Counted from the stretch's first letter, positions 34,170 to 41,841 are shown. The stretch: 64,000 nucleotides of DNA from WHTK01 sp963711035 (GCA_963711035.1 CAVQCN010000001.1:1116001-1180000); one strand, 5' to 3'. Notes: generated from the sequence alone by a model not told the origin. A program made the numbers and translations.

Positions 34170-34830
34170 GTTTGTAGCCCACCCCCCACACAGTTTGCAC
34201 GCGGGCCTTGGCGCCCGCCAGCTTCTCGCGCAGCCAGGCGACGTGCACATCGATCGTGCGCGTATCGCCAAAGAAGTCCTGGCCCCAGACCATGCTCAGC
34301 AGCCGCTCTCGGTCCAGGACCATGCCCTGGTAGCGCATGAAGGCGGTCAGCAGATCGAACTCCTTGGCGCGTAGCGTGACCGGCTTGCCGGCCACCGTGA
34401 CCTCTCGCCGGGCGGGGTCGAGGTGAATGTCGCCGACCTCAAGCGCGGTTTCGGGCGCGACGGAGCCCTGGCTGCGGCGCAGCACCGCCTTGACGCGCGC
34501 CACCAGCTCGCGGGGGTTGAACGGCTTGGTCACGTAGTCGTCGGCGCCGACTTCGAGGCCGACGATCTTGTCGACGTCCTCGTCGCGCGCCGTGAGGATG
34601 ATCACCGGGACGGAGGAGGTCTTGCGCAGCTCGCGGCAGACGCTCAGGCCGTCCATCTCGGGCATCATCAGGTCGAGGATGATGAGATCGGGGTTGACGG
34701 CGCGCGCCTTCTCAAGCGCCTCGGCACCGTCGTACGCCTCTTCGACGCGGAAGCCCTCGTTCCGCAAGTAGAGGCGGCAGAGCTGGACGATGTTTTTCTC
34801 GTCGTCGACAACCAGAATCGTGTTAGCCAT
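34132..34830 (-). CDS. OmpR/PhoB-family response regulator
   Basis: A 232-residue two-component regulator. The receiver has the acidic pair VVDDEK, the phospho-acceptor aspartate in LIILDLMMPEMDG, a switch threonine in ILTARDED and the lysine in VTKPFNPREL. The C-terminal winged helix (RAKEFDLLTAFMRYQGMVL, TIDVHVAWLREKL, VWGVGYKL) is PhoB-type. ATG 34830 gives the family N-terminus MANTILVVDDE; an upstream GTG at 34863 adds an unsupported extension. Overlaps the histidine kinase gene, so both are translated together; the PDZ protein follows. Confidence 0.93.
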   Translation of the reverse strand: MANTILVVDDEKNIVQLCRLYLRNEGFRVEEAYDGAEALEKARAVNPDLIILDLMMPEMDGLSVCRELRKTSSVPVIILTARDEDVDKIVGLEVGADDYVTKPFNPRELVARVKAVLRRSQGSVAPETALEVGDIHLDPARREVTVAGKPVTLRAKEFDLLTAFMRYQGMVLDRERLLSMVWGQDFFGDTRTIDVHVAWLREKLAGAKARVQTVWGVGYKLVLDEEATAAKP

Positions 34831-34980
34831 AGTTGGAGGCGGGCCGCTACCCTTGAGAACCACGATACCACACCACTTCAGCCACCTAGGGGCGACCCGC
34901 CCCTCGCTTATAAGTATCGCCGCCGCGATCTAAGCCCCGGTTAGGCAGGGGTTAAATAAGTGTGATGCCCGAAAGTTCGG

Positions 34981-35271
34981 TCAGGGCACTCCCGTGAGGC
35001 TCGCAAGCAATGCGGCGGCCAGTACCAGGGCCGCGCCCGCGATCGTCAGCCAGCGCAGCGGTTTGTCGGCGAGGACGATCGTTGCACTGACGACGAAAGT
35101 CGCCGCAACGCCGAGGGCGGCTGCTCCCACGACGAGGTAGGTGGAGTCCGGGCTATCTTGGTAGTCGTCGAAGACCTTTGCGGCAATGAGGATGCCAAAG
35201 TAGGAGAAGAACACGGCCGGTACCAGCAGCAGGCTGCCGAAGAGATAGCGCAAGGCCGTCATGCCCTCCAT
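34981..35271 (-). CDS. Small membrane protein, 96 residues
   Basis: Three hydrophobic helices (LFGSLLLVPAVFFSYFGIL, STYLVVGAAALGVAATFVV and LTIAGAALVLAAALLASL) separated by short charged loops. Family not recognised. ATG 35271 is used, with ATG 35262 the alternative; neither has a convincing ribosome site. It lies upstream of the response regulator on the same strand with a 150-base gap, so is probably its own unit. Confidence 0.6.
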   Translation of the reverse strand: MEGMTALRYLFGSLLLVPAVFFSYFGILIAAKVFDDYQDSPDSTYLVVGAAALGVAATFVVSATIVLADKPLRWLTIAGAALVLAAALLASLTGVP

Positions 35272-35293
35272 CGTAGTAGCGCCACGTAAAGCA

Positions 35294-35318
35294 GCAGCCG
35301 GCCTATTAGGCCGGCTGC
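35294..35318 (-). terminator. Terminator hairpin
   Basis: GCAGCCGGCC pairs perfectly with GGCCGGCTGC around a five-base loop. In minus-strand reading it is followed by TTTACG. It lies 23 bases after the hypothetical gene at 35342-35596. Confidence 0.75.
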
Positions 35319-35341
35319 GAAGCTGCGGGTGCGGGAAGATG

Positions 35342-35596
35342 CTACGCGATGGGTGGCGCGGGCACTTCCTCACGGGTGATGAAGAAGATGTCGTCGCGGT
35401 CGTACGTGGCCGCGGGCCACTCGCCGAGCAGCACGTAGACCTTCTCTGGCGTGAAGAACAGGCTCGTCGCCGGGCCGACTTCCTCCACCGCGCCGTCGTC
35501 GTGGTAGACGTAGAAGCGCCCGGGCTTCAGCGTGAGGCCACTCCCGGCGCTGGCGCCTTCTTCGATGTCCTTGCGTACGAGTAGGATGCCCTGCAT
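35342..35596 (-). CDS. Hypothetical protein, 84 residues
   Basis: A soluble, mostly beta protein (GILLVRKDIEEG, GRFYVYHDDGAVEEVGPAT, KVYVLLGEW, DIFFITREEV) of unknown family. AAGGAGG six bases before the ATG supports translation. It stands between the RodZ-like gene and the small membrane protein on the same strand and has its own terminator. Confidence 0.7.
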   Translation of the reverse strand: MQGILLVRKDIEEGASAGSGLTLKPGRFYVYHDDGAVEEVGPATSLFFTPEKVYVLLGEWPAATYDRDDIFFITREEVPAPPIA

Positions 35597-35715
35597 TGCT
35601 CGCCTCCTTGCGTCTTCGAGGCGACTGTCGTGTCTGTCGTCAGACTCAGCCTATGCCAGGGGCGTAGGCTCCTCCAGAGCCATTCGGCCTGATCGGTGCG
35701 GGTTCGTTTTCGTGG

Positions 35716-36432
35716 CTACTGCAGGCTGTCGCCGGCGCTGACGTAAAGGATGATCGTCGTGTTGTCCTTGGACGAGGCGCCGGCGTTGGGCGACTGCTTG
35801 ACGACGATGCCCCTGGGCTGCTTGTCGATGTACTCAACGATGACGTAGTTGGTCTGGTTGTCGCGCAGGAAGGCCTTGGCGCTGGCCAGATCGGCGCCGA
35901 CGAAGTCGGTGACGACGCCAGGCCGGATGGGACCGATCTGCTTGCCCTGAACCGGCGCATCGGCTGAGAACGTGCCGACGCTCTCAACGCCGCTCGTCTG
36001 GTTGGAGGTGACCAACGTGCCGTTGATCTGGTTGCCGTTGGACGGCGGCGTCAGGCCGCCGTTGCCGCCGCCGCGCAGCAGCAGCAGCGCGGCGCCGACC
36101 AGGAAGATGGCCACGAGACCTGTGACCACCCAGTTGACGTTGATCATGGGCGCGGCGGGCCGGCTGACCGAGGGCAGCGGCGCCATGTTCATGTCGACGG
36201 TGAGGTCGCCGTTGGGGAACACCTGCATCAGCTCCTCCGGGTTGAGGCCGAGGTAGCGAGAGTAGGTGCGCAGGAAGCCGCGGGCGTAGACGGGCGCCGG
36301 GAAGATGGAGAAGTCCTCGTTCTCGAGGGCGTTGAGGTAGCGTCGCGAGACGTGGGTGTCGCGTTCGGCATCCTCAATGCTTATGCCGCGAGCGCGTCTC
36401 GCTCGGGACAACGTGTTGCCAAGCTCTGCCAT
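35716..36432 (-). CDS. RodZ-like HTH membrane protein with C-terminal PASTA domain
   Basis: A 238-residue bitopic protein. Residues 1-65 form the RodZ-type HTH (LSRARRARGISIEDAER, VSRRYLNALENEDFSIFPAP, YARGFLRTYSRYLGLNPEEL). A membrane helix lies near residues 100-118 (VVTGLVAIFLVGAALLLL). The outer part has a Gly/Asn linker and a PASTA domain (DFVGADLASAKAFLRDNQ, GIVVKQSPNAGASSKDNT). Standard RodZ carries a DUF4115 domain outside; PASTA domains bind muropeptides or beta-lactams in kinases and PBPs. The fusion suggests a link between cytoskeleton and cell-wall sensing, although many Chloroflexi cell envelopes are atypical. AAGGA precedes the ATG. Confidence 0.82.
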   Translation of the reverse strand: MAELGNTLSRARRARGISIEDAERDTHVSRRYLNALENEDFSIFPAPVYARGFLRTYSRYLGLNPEELMQVFPNGDLTVDMNMAPLPSVSRPAAPMINVNWVVTGLVAIFLVGAALLLLRGGGNGGLTPPSNGNQINGTLVTSNQTSGVESVGTFSADAPVQGKQIGPIRPGVVTDFVGADLASAKAFLRDNQTNYVIVEYIDKQPRGIVVKQSPNAGASSKDNTTIILYVSAGDSLQ

Positions 36433-36692
36433 ATTCCTTCAGACAAGCGAGGATTGCTTGACTCGCTCGAGGAACTGCAATCGTGGAACAGACGGGGTTT
36501 GGGACTGGCCAATCCATGCCCGTATGCAGCGGCCGCGATCAGACCAGCCCCGTCTTCGATCTGCCGGCAAACCTGCTCGTGTTCGGCCCGGTGTGGGCAC
36601 TTCGAAAGCCAGTCTATCCGATTAAAAGGTGACGGCAAACTTCGTACTCCCACGGACGTACCTGACCTCGACGACCATACCTGGGCTTGGTG
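36433..36692. other. Intergenic region upstream of the RodZ-like gene
   Basis: These 260 bases hold no convincing ORF, RNA gene or clear promoter. The RodZ-like gene's AAGGA site is at its left end and a strong hairpin begins at its right end. Confidence 0.5.
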
Positions 36693-36731
36693 GCCTGGAG
36701 ACGCCCCGACGTCGTCGGGGCGTCTCCAGGC
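36693..36731 (-). terminator. Strong terminator hairpin of the copper-type cluster
   Basis: An 18-base perfect stem: left arm 36693-36710 (begins GCCTGGAGACGCCCC), GTC loop, right arm 36714-36731. It begins 20 bases after the stop of the CopC-like gene when read on the minus strand. Confidence 0.8.
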
Positions 36732-36750
36732 TGAATTGCGGTGCGATGTG

Positions 36751-37428
36751 CTACTTGCCGCCCATGCCGGGCAGGAAGCGGCCGCCGACCAGTCCGACGA
36801 CGAGTGCGCCGGCCATGCCCACGATGAGCACCCACGTGTCGACGCCGCCACCGCCGCTGCTACTGGAGCCGCCGGTTTGTGCCGCGGCGCCAGTATCCGG
36901 CGTCGTCTCGCTGCCCGACGTCGAAGCGGCGGGCGTCTGGCCCGGCACCGGCGTAGCGTCCTTTGCTTCGACGTCGATGCTGTCGCACTTGCCGCCGAGG
37001 TCGAGACGCGTCTTGTTCTGATACGCGTCGTCCGCCGCGGCCTGGCCGACGAAGAAGTTGTAGCAGTCGCCGAAGATGGCGCCGTCCAGGTCGTCCCAGG
37101 TGCGCCAGGTCACGGTGTACATGCCCGGGCCGAGGCCGTCCTGCAGCTTGGTGCTGATCTGACGCCGGTCCTCGCTCAGGATCGGGTCGCCGGTAGAGAC
37201 GACGTTGCCGGTCGCGTCTGTGACCTTGATGAAGGTCCAGTTCGGGTCGCTGCGTACGTCGTTCGTGAACCAGCCGTGTACCTCGGTCGGCGCCGCGTCG
37301 AGGATCGCGCCCTCGGCCGGGTCGAACCGGATCGGCCGGGAGTGCGCCTGACCCGTGCTAACGAGCAGGAGCGTCCCGGCCAGGGCAATCACGGCGGCGA
37401 GAGCCGCCAACCGTTTACTACTTCGCAT
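36751..37428 (-). CDS. CopC-domain exported protein, membrane-anchored
   Basis: A 225-residue protein with a signal peptide ending about STGQA; the mature chain starts HSRPIRFDPAEGAILDAAP, the CopC pattern with an N-terminal histidine as copper ligand. The beta-sandwich (EVHGWFTNDV, WTFIKVTDATGNVVSTGDP, GPGMYTVTWRTWDDLDGA, GDCYNFFVG) spans to about residue 140. A low-complexity linker and a C-terminal membrane helix (WVLIVGMAGALVVGLVGG) follow, so it is anchored outside the cell. It lies 24 bases after another CopC-like gene. No CopD is adjacent, so the route of copper is unclear. Confidence 0.85.
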   Translation of the reverse strand: MRSSKRLAALAAVIALAGTLLLVSTGQAHSRPIRFDPAEGAILDAAPTEVHGWFTNDVRSDPNWTFIKVTDATGNVVSTGDPILSEDRRQISTKLQDGLGPGMYTVTWRTWDDLDGAIFGDCYNFFVGQAAADDAYQNKTRLDLGGKCDSIDVEAKDATPVPGQTPAASTSGSETTPDTGAAAQTGGSSSSGGGGVDTWVLIVGMAGALVVGLVGGRFLPGMGGK

Positions 37429-37452
37429 CGTGCATACCTCGTCGATAAGGTT

Positions 37453-38061
37453 TCACCGCCGTCGCCGTGCGACGAACGCTAGGCTGCCACCAGCCATGCC
37501 CAGTGACAGCAGCACTGCCGCGGCGATGGCGATCAGGCTGGAGCCGCCCGTCGTGTTCGTTGCGGCGAGGCCGGCGTCACCGGTTGCCGGCGGTGCGACG
37601 ACCGCGATCGGCGTGACCGGCGTCGTGGGCGCGCTCGCTGCCGGTGGCGCTGGCGCAACGGTCGGAGTGGGCGCGGCTGCCTGGGACAGGAGTAGCGTCG
37701 AGCTGTCGCTGGCCGGGTCGCCGTCGTACGCGGACGTCGTCATCCAGTCGACGCGGTAGCTGCCGGGCGCCAGGTCAGCGGGAACGGAGACCGACATCTG
37801 CAGCGGGTTCGTGTCGGAGACGGTCGTGTCGCCGAGGTCGACCTCGGTGCCGTTCACGTTGTAGACCTTGAGGTAGAAGGAACCGGGGTCGGAGCTGATT
37901 TCGTCCTCGCCCGACGTGGCAATGACCTTGGTCGGATGGGCGGCGTTGTCCCACTCGACATTTGATATGTAGGCGTGGGCAAAGGCGACGCCGGTCAGTG
38001 CCAGGCTGGCGCCCAGCACGGCAACGGCGGCAGCGCCGCCGAGCAACTTTCGCAGACTCAT
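37453..38061 (-). CDS. CopC-like exported protein, membrane-anchored
   Basis: A 202-residue relative of the neighbouring CopC protein with the same architecture. A signal peptide ends at VAFA, the mature N-terminus is HAYISNVEWDNAAHPTKV with a leading histidine, then a beta-sandwich (FYLKVYNVNGTEVDLGD, PADLAPGSYRVDWMTTSAYD), a Pro/Ala/Thr linker and a C-terminal helix ending in FVARRRR. The fold assignment rests on these motifs and context; it is more divergent than its partner. Together with the downstream CopC gene and the upstream His-rich peptide it looks like a metal-handling set. Confidence 0.75.
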   Translation of the reverse strand: MSLRKLLGGAAAVAVLGASLALTGVAFAHAYISNVEWDNAAHPTKVIATSGEDEISSDPGSFYLKVYNVNGTEVDLGDTTVSDTNPLQMSVSVPADLAPGSYRVDWMTTSAYDGDPASDSSTLLLSQAAAPTPTVAPAPPAASAPTTPVTPIAVVAPPATGDAGLAATNTTGGSSLIAIAAAVLLSLGMAGGSLAFVARRRR

Positions 38062-38176
38062 TCTGTGAATACTCCTCTCGTGTCAGAACCTGTTTGGCTT
38101 GTTGGACTCGTTGCACCGGGCACGCCCTGCCCGTCTCGACAACCAGTCGGGCAAGTGCGGGCGCGCCGCTGCAGGT

Positions 38177-38494
38177 TCAGACGCGCGGCGGGCGGTCAAT
38201 CGCAGGAACGAAGGCACTTTGCGGCACTGTCTGGCCGATATCCAGCGACTGGCGCTGAGCCTCGGGTGGCGGCGGGATGACGTTGGCCTCGAGAGTCGCC
38301 GTAATCTGCGGATCGACGGTGTCTGAGCAGCCGGCGGCGTTGCCGTGGCAGTGCATGGCGTGGCTTTGACCGGCGGCCCCGACCATGTCGGGCAGGTCCG
38401 AGTGCCAGTGATCGAACGCGCCGATCTGGAAGACGTATGCCAGGATCACCAGGTGTGCAATCACCTGGATGAACAGGCGTTGGCGTCGATTCAT
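38177..38494 (-). CDS. His/Cys-rich small membrane protein, probable metal binder
   Basis: A 105-residue protein with one N-terminal membrane helix or signal (LFIQVIAHLVILAYVFQIG) and a potential metal site: DHWH at residues 28-31, HAMHCH at 45-50 and C56. The rest is Pro/Gln-rich and probably unstructured. It lies first on the minus strand before two CopC-like genes with a 115-base gap. Family not recognised; copper binding is inferred from composition and context only. Confidence 0.65.
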   Translation of the reverse strand: MNRRQRLFIQVIAHLVILAYVFQIGAFDHWHSDLPDMVGAAGQSHAMHCHGNAAGCSDTVDPQITATLEANVIPPPPEAQRQSLDIGQTVPQSAFVPAIDRPPRV

Positions 38495-38596
38495 CCAGGG
38501 CGATCATATCCCCTCGGTCTACTAGCCGCATCCCACACATAGACGCCGTGTTAGAATGCGCGCGTCCCACTTACGACGCGTCTATAGGAGGATGCT

Positions 38597-39358
38597 TTGG
38601 ACCTCGGTCTCAAGGACAGGGTTGCGGTGGTCACCGGCGCCAGTCGCGGTATCGGCAGGGCGATCTGCCTGGCGTTGGCCGCCGAAGGTTGCAACGTCGC
38701 CCTCTGCGCCCGTGGCGAGGAACGCCTGCGCGAGGCAGAGGCCGAGGTTCACTCCCTGGGTGTGCAGACGCTGGCCCTACCGGTCGACGTGACGCAGCCC
38801 GGCGCTGTCGAATCGTTCGTCGACCACGCTGCGACGGCGCTGGGACGCATCGACGTGCTGGTGAACAACGTCGGCGGCAGCGCCCGTCACGAGAGCGAGG
38901 ACCAGGCCTGGCGCAACACCTTCGAGGTGAACATGATGGCCGCGATCCGCGCCAGCCGCGCCGTTATGCCGCACATGCGGGCGCAGGGGGCCGGCTCGAT
39001 CATCCACATCGCTTCGATCTACGGCCGCGAGTCGGGCGGCGCGCTAACGTACAACGCCGTAAAGGCGGCGATGATCAGCCACGCCAAGAACCTCGGCCTA
39101 CTGATGGCGCCGGAAGGCATTCGCGTCAACTCGGTCGCGCCGGGTTCGATCCGGCATCCCGGCGGCTCCTGGGACCGGCGCGTGCAGGAAGACCCGGAGG
39201 GCATGGAGCGCTTCGTGGCGGAGAACATCCCGTCGGGCCGCTTCGGTACCGCCGAGGAGGTGGCGGACGTGGTCGCATTCCTCGCTTCGCCGCGATCGAG
39301 CTGGATCACGGGCGCCTGCATCAACGTCGACGGCGGCCAGTCGCGCTCCAATATTTAG
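38597..39358 (+). CDS. Short-chain dehydrogenase/reductase (FabG-like)
   Basis: A 253-residue classical SDR: VVTGASRGIGRAICLAL, ALCARGEERL (NADP-type arginine), IDVLVNNVGGSARHES, IIHIASIYGRESGGA with the serine, LTYNAVKAAMISHAKNLG with YxxxK, and the terminal FLASPRSSWITGACINVDGG typical of 3-oxoacyl-reductase-like members. Start is TTG 38597 because AGGAGG lies just upstream; an ATG inside that site is out of frame. Divergent from the His-rich peptide gene. Substrate unknown. Confidence 0.92.
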   Translation: MDLGLKDRVAVVTGASRGIGRAICLALAAEGCNVALCARGEERLREAEAEVHSLGVQTLALPVDVTQPGAVESFVDHAATALGRIDVLVNNVGGSARHESEDQAWRNTFEVNMMAAIRASRAVMPHMRAQGAGSIIHIASIYGRESGGALTYNAVKAAMISHAKNLGLLMAPEGIRVNSVAPGSIRHPGGSWDRRVQEDPEGMERFVAENIPSGRFGTAEEVADVVAFLASPRSSWITGACINVDGGQSRSNI

Positions 39359-39405
39359 CGTTGCCTCGCTTGCGGCTCCTCGACCGCACCCCTGGCTGCC
39401 GCCAT

Positions 39406-39429
39406 CCCCTCTCCGTGTACGGAGAGGGG
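39406..39429. repeat. Dispersed palindromic repeat, copy C
   Basis: CCCCTCTCCG-TGTA-CGGAGAGGGG, a perfect 10-base stem with a four-base loop, same arms as copy A. It lies 47 bases after the SDR stop and could terminate it. Confidence 0.7.
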
Positions 39430-39479
39430 AGACGAGGACGCTCCGTCACTGGCCGCGAGGTTACATGCTTTGATCGCTT

Positions 39480-39546
39480 CCCCTCTCCGATTTCGGTCCG
39501 AAGGACTCCGGACTCCTTCGGAGAGAGGGGACCGAGGGGTGAGGTA
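39480..39546. repeat. Dispersed palindromic repeat, copy B (inverted, long loop)
   Basis: Begins CCCCTCTCCGATTTCGG and ends GGAGAGAGGGGACCGAGGGGTGAGG, the reverse complement of the flank CTCACCCCTCGGTCCCCTCT of copy A. The inner bases CCGAAGGA and TCCTTCGG form a second stem. It reaches to eight bases before the next start codon and so overlaps that gene's ribosome-binding region. Confidence 0.7.
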
Positions 39547-39554
39547 GAGCAACC

Positions 39555-40503
39555 ATGACGGTGCGCCATCAGGAATACGTCGTTCGTCTTGCGATGCACT
39601 GGCTCAACGAGCGCTACCGCCGCGCCTTCGCTCCCGCGCTCAACGGCGAGATCTGGCACGCGACGGATCCTGAGTCGGGGCCGATCAGCGTGGCAGAGGC
39701 GGACCTCTTCGAGGCGTCCGACGCCTGGCGCGAGCGCGGCACGCAGCTGGAGGCACGGCTGGACGGCGCCCGCCCGGGCTCCTACCTGCTGTGGGTGCCG
39801 CCTGGCGCCGAGCTGCCCGTTGACGAGCCCTACGAGTCCGAGTGGTCGCGGCTCCTCGTGCTGGCGGCTTCCCGGCTGGCCTCAGGGCGTAGCGGCGAGG
39901 CGAAGTTCCCGGTGCGCATGGCCATCGGCAAGGTGCGTGAGGAGGGCGGCTACGCCAGCGTCACCGGCGGCCTTGGGCGTTACTGGACGTCGATCTCAGA
40001 CCGGCTGCAGGGCAGCTTCTACCTCGACAGCCGCGCGCTGAACCGTTTCACGAGCAACGAAGAGGAGCGCGAGCAGCTTTACGAGAATATCGCGTTGCTC
40101 AGTCAGGGCCTCGAGACTGGCCAGGTCGTTGAGTTCGAGGGCGAGGACGCCTGGTCGCTGCAGCGCCTGCCGCGCGGCGCGGCTAGCGAGGGCATGGCGG
40201 ACGGCTGGGCCATCGCCGGCTGCCCGGATGGCTTCGACTCCGAACGACGGCGCCTCGGTGCGGCGCGTCCTGCGCCGGCGCCTCACCGAAGCGCGCGAAC
40301 AGCTGACGGACCGGCCGCGTCCCTGGCTGCTGGTGCTGGCTGGCGCCTACGACTACATGGCAGGCGAGAACGCGGGGCCCTCGCTGCGCGGCTTCGACCC
40401 GGCGCTGGCCGCCTCGTTCGACGCCATCGTCCTCGTCGCCGACACGGAGGTGAAGCCGATCATCCTCGGCCGCCACCTACCCTTCCTGCGCGAGCCGGGC
40501 TGA
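39555..40503 (+). pseudogene. Hypothetical protein of about 315 residues, one frameshift
   Basis: The first 225 residues (YVVRLAMHWLNERYRRAF, GGYASVTGGLGRYWTSISD, GSFYLDSRALNRFTSNEEE) read as a normal soluble protein. Beyond about 40235 this frame turns Arg/Pro-rich, while the adjacent frame gives a normal sequence (ASVRRVLRRRLTEAREQLTD, WLLVLAGAYDYMAGENAG, FDAIVLVADTEVKPIILG) to TGA at 40503. Total length 949 is one over a multiple of three, so a single-base insertion near 40180-40245 is inferred. I do not recognise the family. The start follows repeat copy B with only a weak GAGGT. Confidence 0.6.
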
Positions 40504-40558
40504 GGACTACCTGAAAGGATCTGAAGCGTATTTCAAGCCTTGTTATGACATGACCTAC

Positions 40559-40590
40559 AAGAAGGCGGCAGTAGAAGCTGCCGCCTTCTT
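40559..40590. terminator. Bidirectional terminator
   Basis: AAGAAGGCGGCAG pairs over 13 bases with CTGCCGCCTTCTT around a TAGAAG loop. It gives a pyrimidine/T-rich tail in both directions and separates convergent genes. Confidence 0.85.
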
Positions 40591-40625
40591 CTTCCGTGGC
40601 CGATTAGCGGCCAGTAGAAAGCTAA

Positions 40626-41102
40626 CTATCCCTGGCAGTAGGCATAGCCAATACTGCTATGTGATCTGTCGCTGCTGGTGAACGAGGTTGTTCCTGCGCC
40701 TCCAGACTGCGGAAGATCGTAGTGATACGTGGTTACCCAATAGTCGGGATAGTGGCCCGCGAGGTCGCCCCAAGCCATAGTGTCAGGACTCGTAACGAGG
40801 GAGACGTTATAATTGCTGCTACCCTCCCAATCTATGCAGTGTGTTCCCTCGTCAGTGTTCCAGCCAAAAGCAGTTGCTTGGAGGTAGTAAGCGCTGGTGG
40901 TCGTGTAGGAGTAGTTCAGATTGGAGGTTTGACCATAGCCGCATTCTGCGGTGCCGCCGTTGCAGCTAAACATCGACGACGTAAAACCATCTGAATAGCC
41001 GTAGCCAGTATCCGTCAGTTTCGTCTGTGATGCTACCGCGGCTGCTACTGTGAGAACGAACAGCCCAAGAACGACGAATCCGGATTTCAGTAGCGATTTC
41101 AC
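40626..41102 (-). CDS. Exported hypothetical protein, Tyr/Ser/Thr-rich with four cysteines
   Basis: A 158-residue protein with a signal peptide (LLKSGFVVLGLFVLTVAAAVA) and a mature part very rich in Tyr, Ser, Thr and Gly, with four cysteines (SCNGG, AECGYG, HCIDW, YCQG) that may form two disulfides. The start is GTG 41102, overlapping the TGA of the upstream gene by four bases (GTGA) with GGAG eight bases upstream, so the pair is translationally coupled. Composition differs from neighbours: one counted line here has 52% G+C. Family not recognised; a secreted effector, adhesin or bacteriocin-like product are all possible. Confidence 0.65.
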   Translation of the reverse strand: MKSLLKSGFVVLGLFVLTVAAAVASQTKLTDTGYGYSDGFTSSMFSCNGGTAECGYGQTSNLNYSYTTTSAYYLQATAFGWNTDEGTHCIDWEGSSNYNVSLVTSPDTMAWGDLAGHYPDYWVTTYHYDLPQSGGAGTTSFTSSDRSHSSIGYAYCQG

Positions 41103-41734
41103 TTTTTTGCTCCAGGTTCTTCTCCAGGCAGCGTAAAGGGCGGGCAATCAGATAGCGTAGGTACGCTACCGACATACGCTGCGCGACTTTCTAGAAGGGC
41201 AGCCAAGTTATTCCAGTGGTCCAGCCAGTCGGACATGAAGCCAAAACCACAGTTGGGGTATTCCACCATGACGCTGAAGATGGAGCGATCTGCTGTCGGA
41301 TGCCGGATGGGTCCGGGTGCCGAACCGATAACGTACGGCTGCAGGTCGGCAAGACTGACGTTCAGCCCGAGGATCACGACGTGGCGACTGTAAAGGTCAG
41401 CCCACATCGTCGATGGCACTTCGTTGTAAGCGCCCTGGGTTACCGCGAATACGGCAACATTGTCGTTCCGTAGCTTCTGCAGGGTGGTATCGGCATCCGT
41501 GCTCTTTTCAAAGCCTGCCTTTACGAGGTTGTCAATGGCAGTGTTTACCTCAGGTTGCTCCTGTGCAGAGTTTGACACGAGGAGGATCTCTTCCCCCATC
41601 ACCGCTTCTTCTGCGCTCGAAGTGCCATCCGTGTAGAGGAAGAAGTAGCCTGCAATGCCAAGGAAAACGAGTAATGCCACAGCTAGCGCAGCAATCCTTA
41701 TCTTAGCGCTTCTGAACGAGATGCTATGTATCAT
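41099..41734 (-). CDS. Membrane-anchored exported hypothetical protein
   Basis: A 211-residue protein with an N-terminal membrane helix (IRIAALAVALLVFLGIAGYFFLY) and an outside domain of about 170 residues, alpha/beta in character (EEILLVSNSAQEQPEVNTAI, DNVAVFAVTQGAYNEVPSTM, RHVVILGLNVSLADLQPYV) with two cysteines (YPNCGFGF, SDCPPFTL). ATG 41734 is chosen because AAAGGAG lies eight bases upstream; a longer frame to 41830 has none. The VILGLNVSL and SNSAQEQP stretches faintly recall periplasmic binding or NodB-like folds, without a match I trust. Coupled to the Tyr-rich exported protein and sharing its lower GC. Confidence 0.6.
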   Translation of the reverse strand: MIHSISFRSAKIRIAALAVALLVFLGIAGYFFLYTDGTSSAEEAVMGEEILLVSNSAQEQPEVNTAIDNLVKAGFEKSTDADTTLQKLRNDNVAVFAVTQGAYNEVPSTMWADLYSRHVVILGLNVSLADLQPYVIGSAPGPIRHPTADRSIFSVMVEYPNCGFGFMSDWLDHWNNLAALLESRAAYVGSVPTLSDCPPFTLPGEEPGAKK

Positions 41735-41841
41735 AGCGCCGCTCCTTTCCATCACATCCTCGACGGCATCACAAGCTGAGGCCATAGCAGAATCGACTAT
41801 TTCGGCATAGCAGTTTCTACTATGCGCCACGTCTCGCTGCG

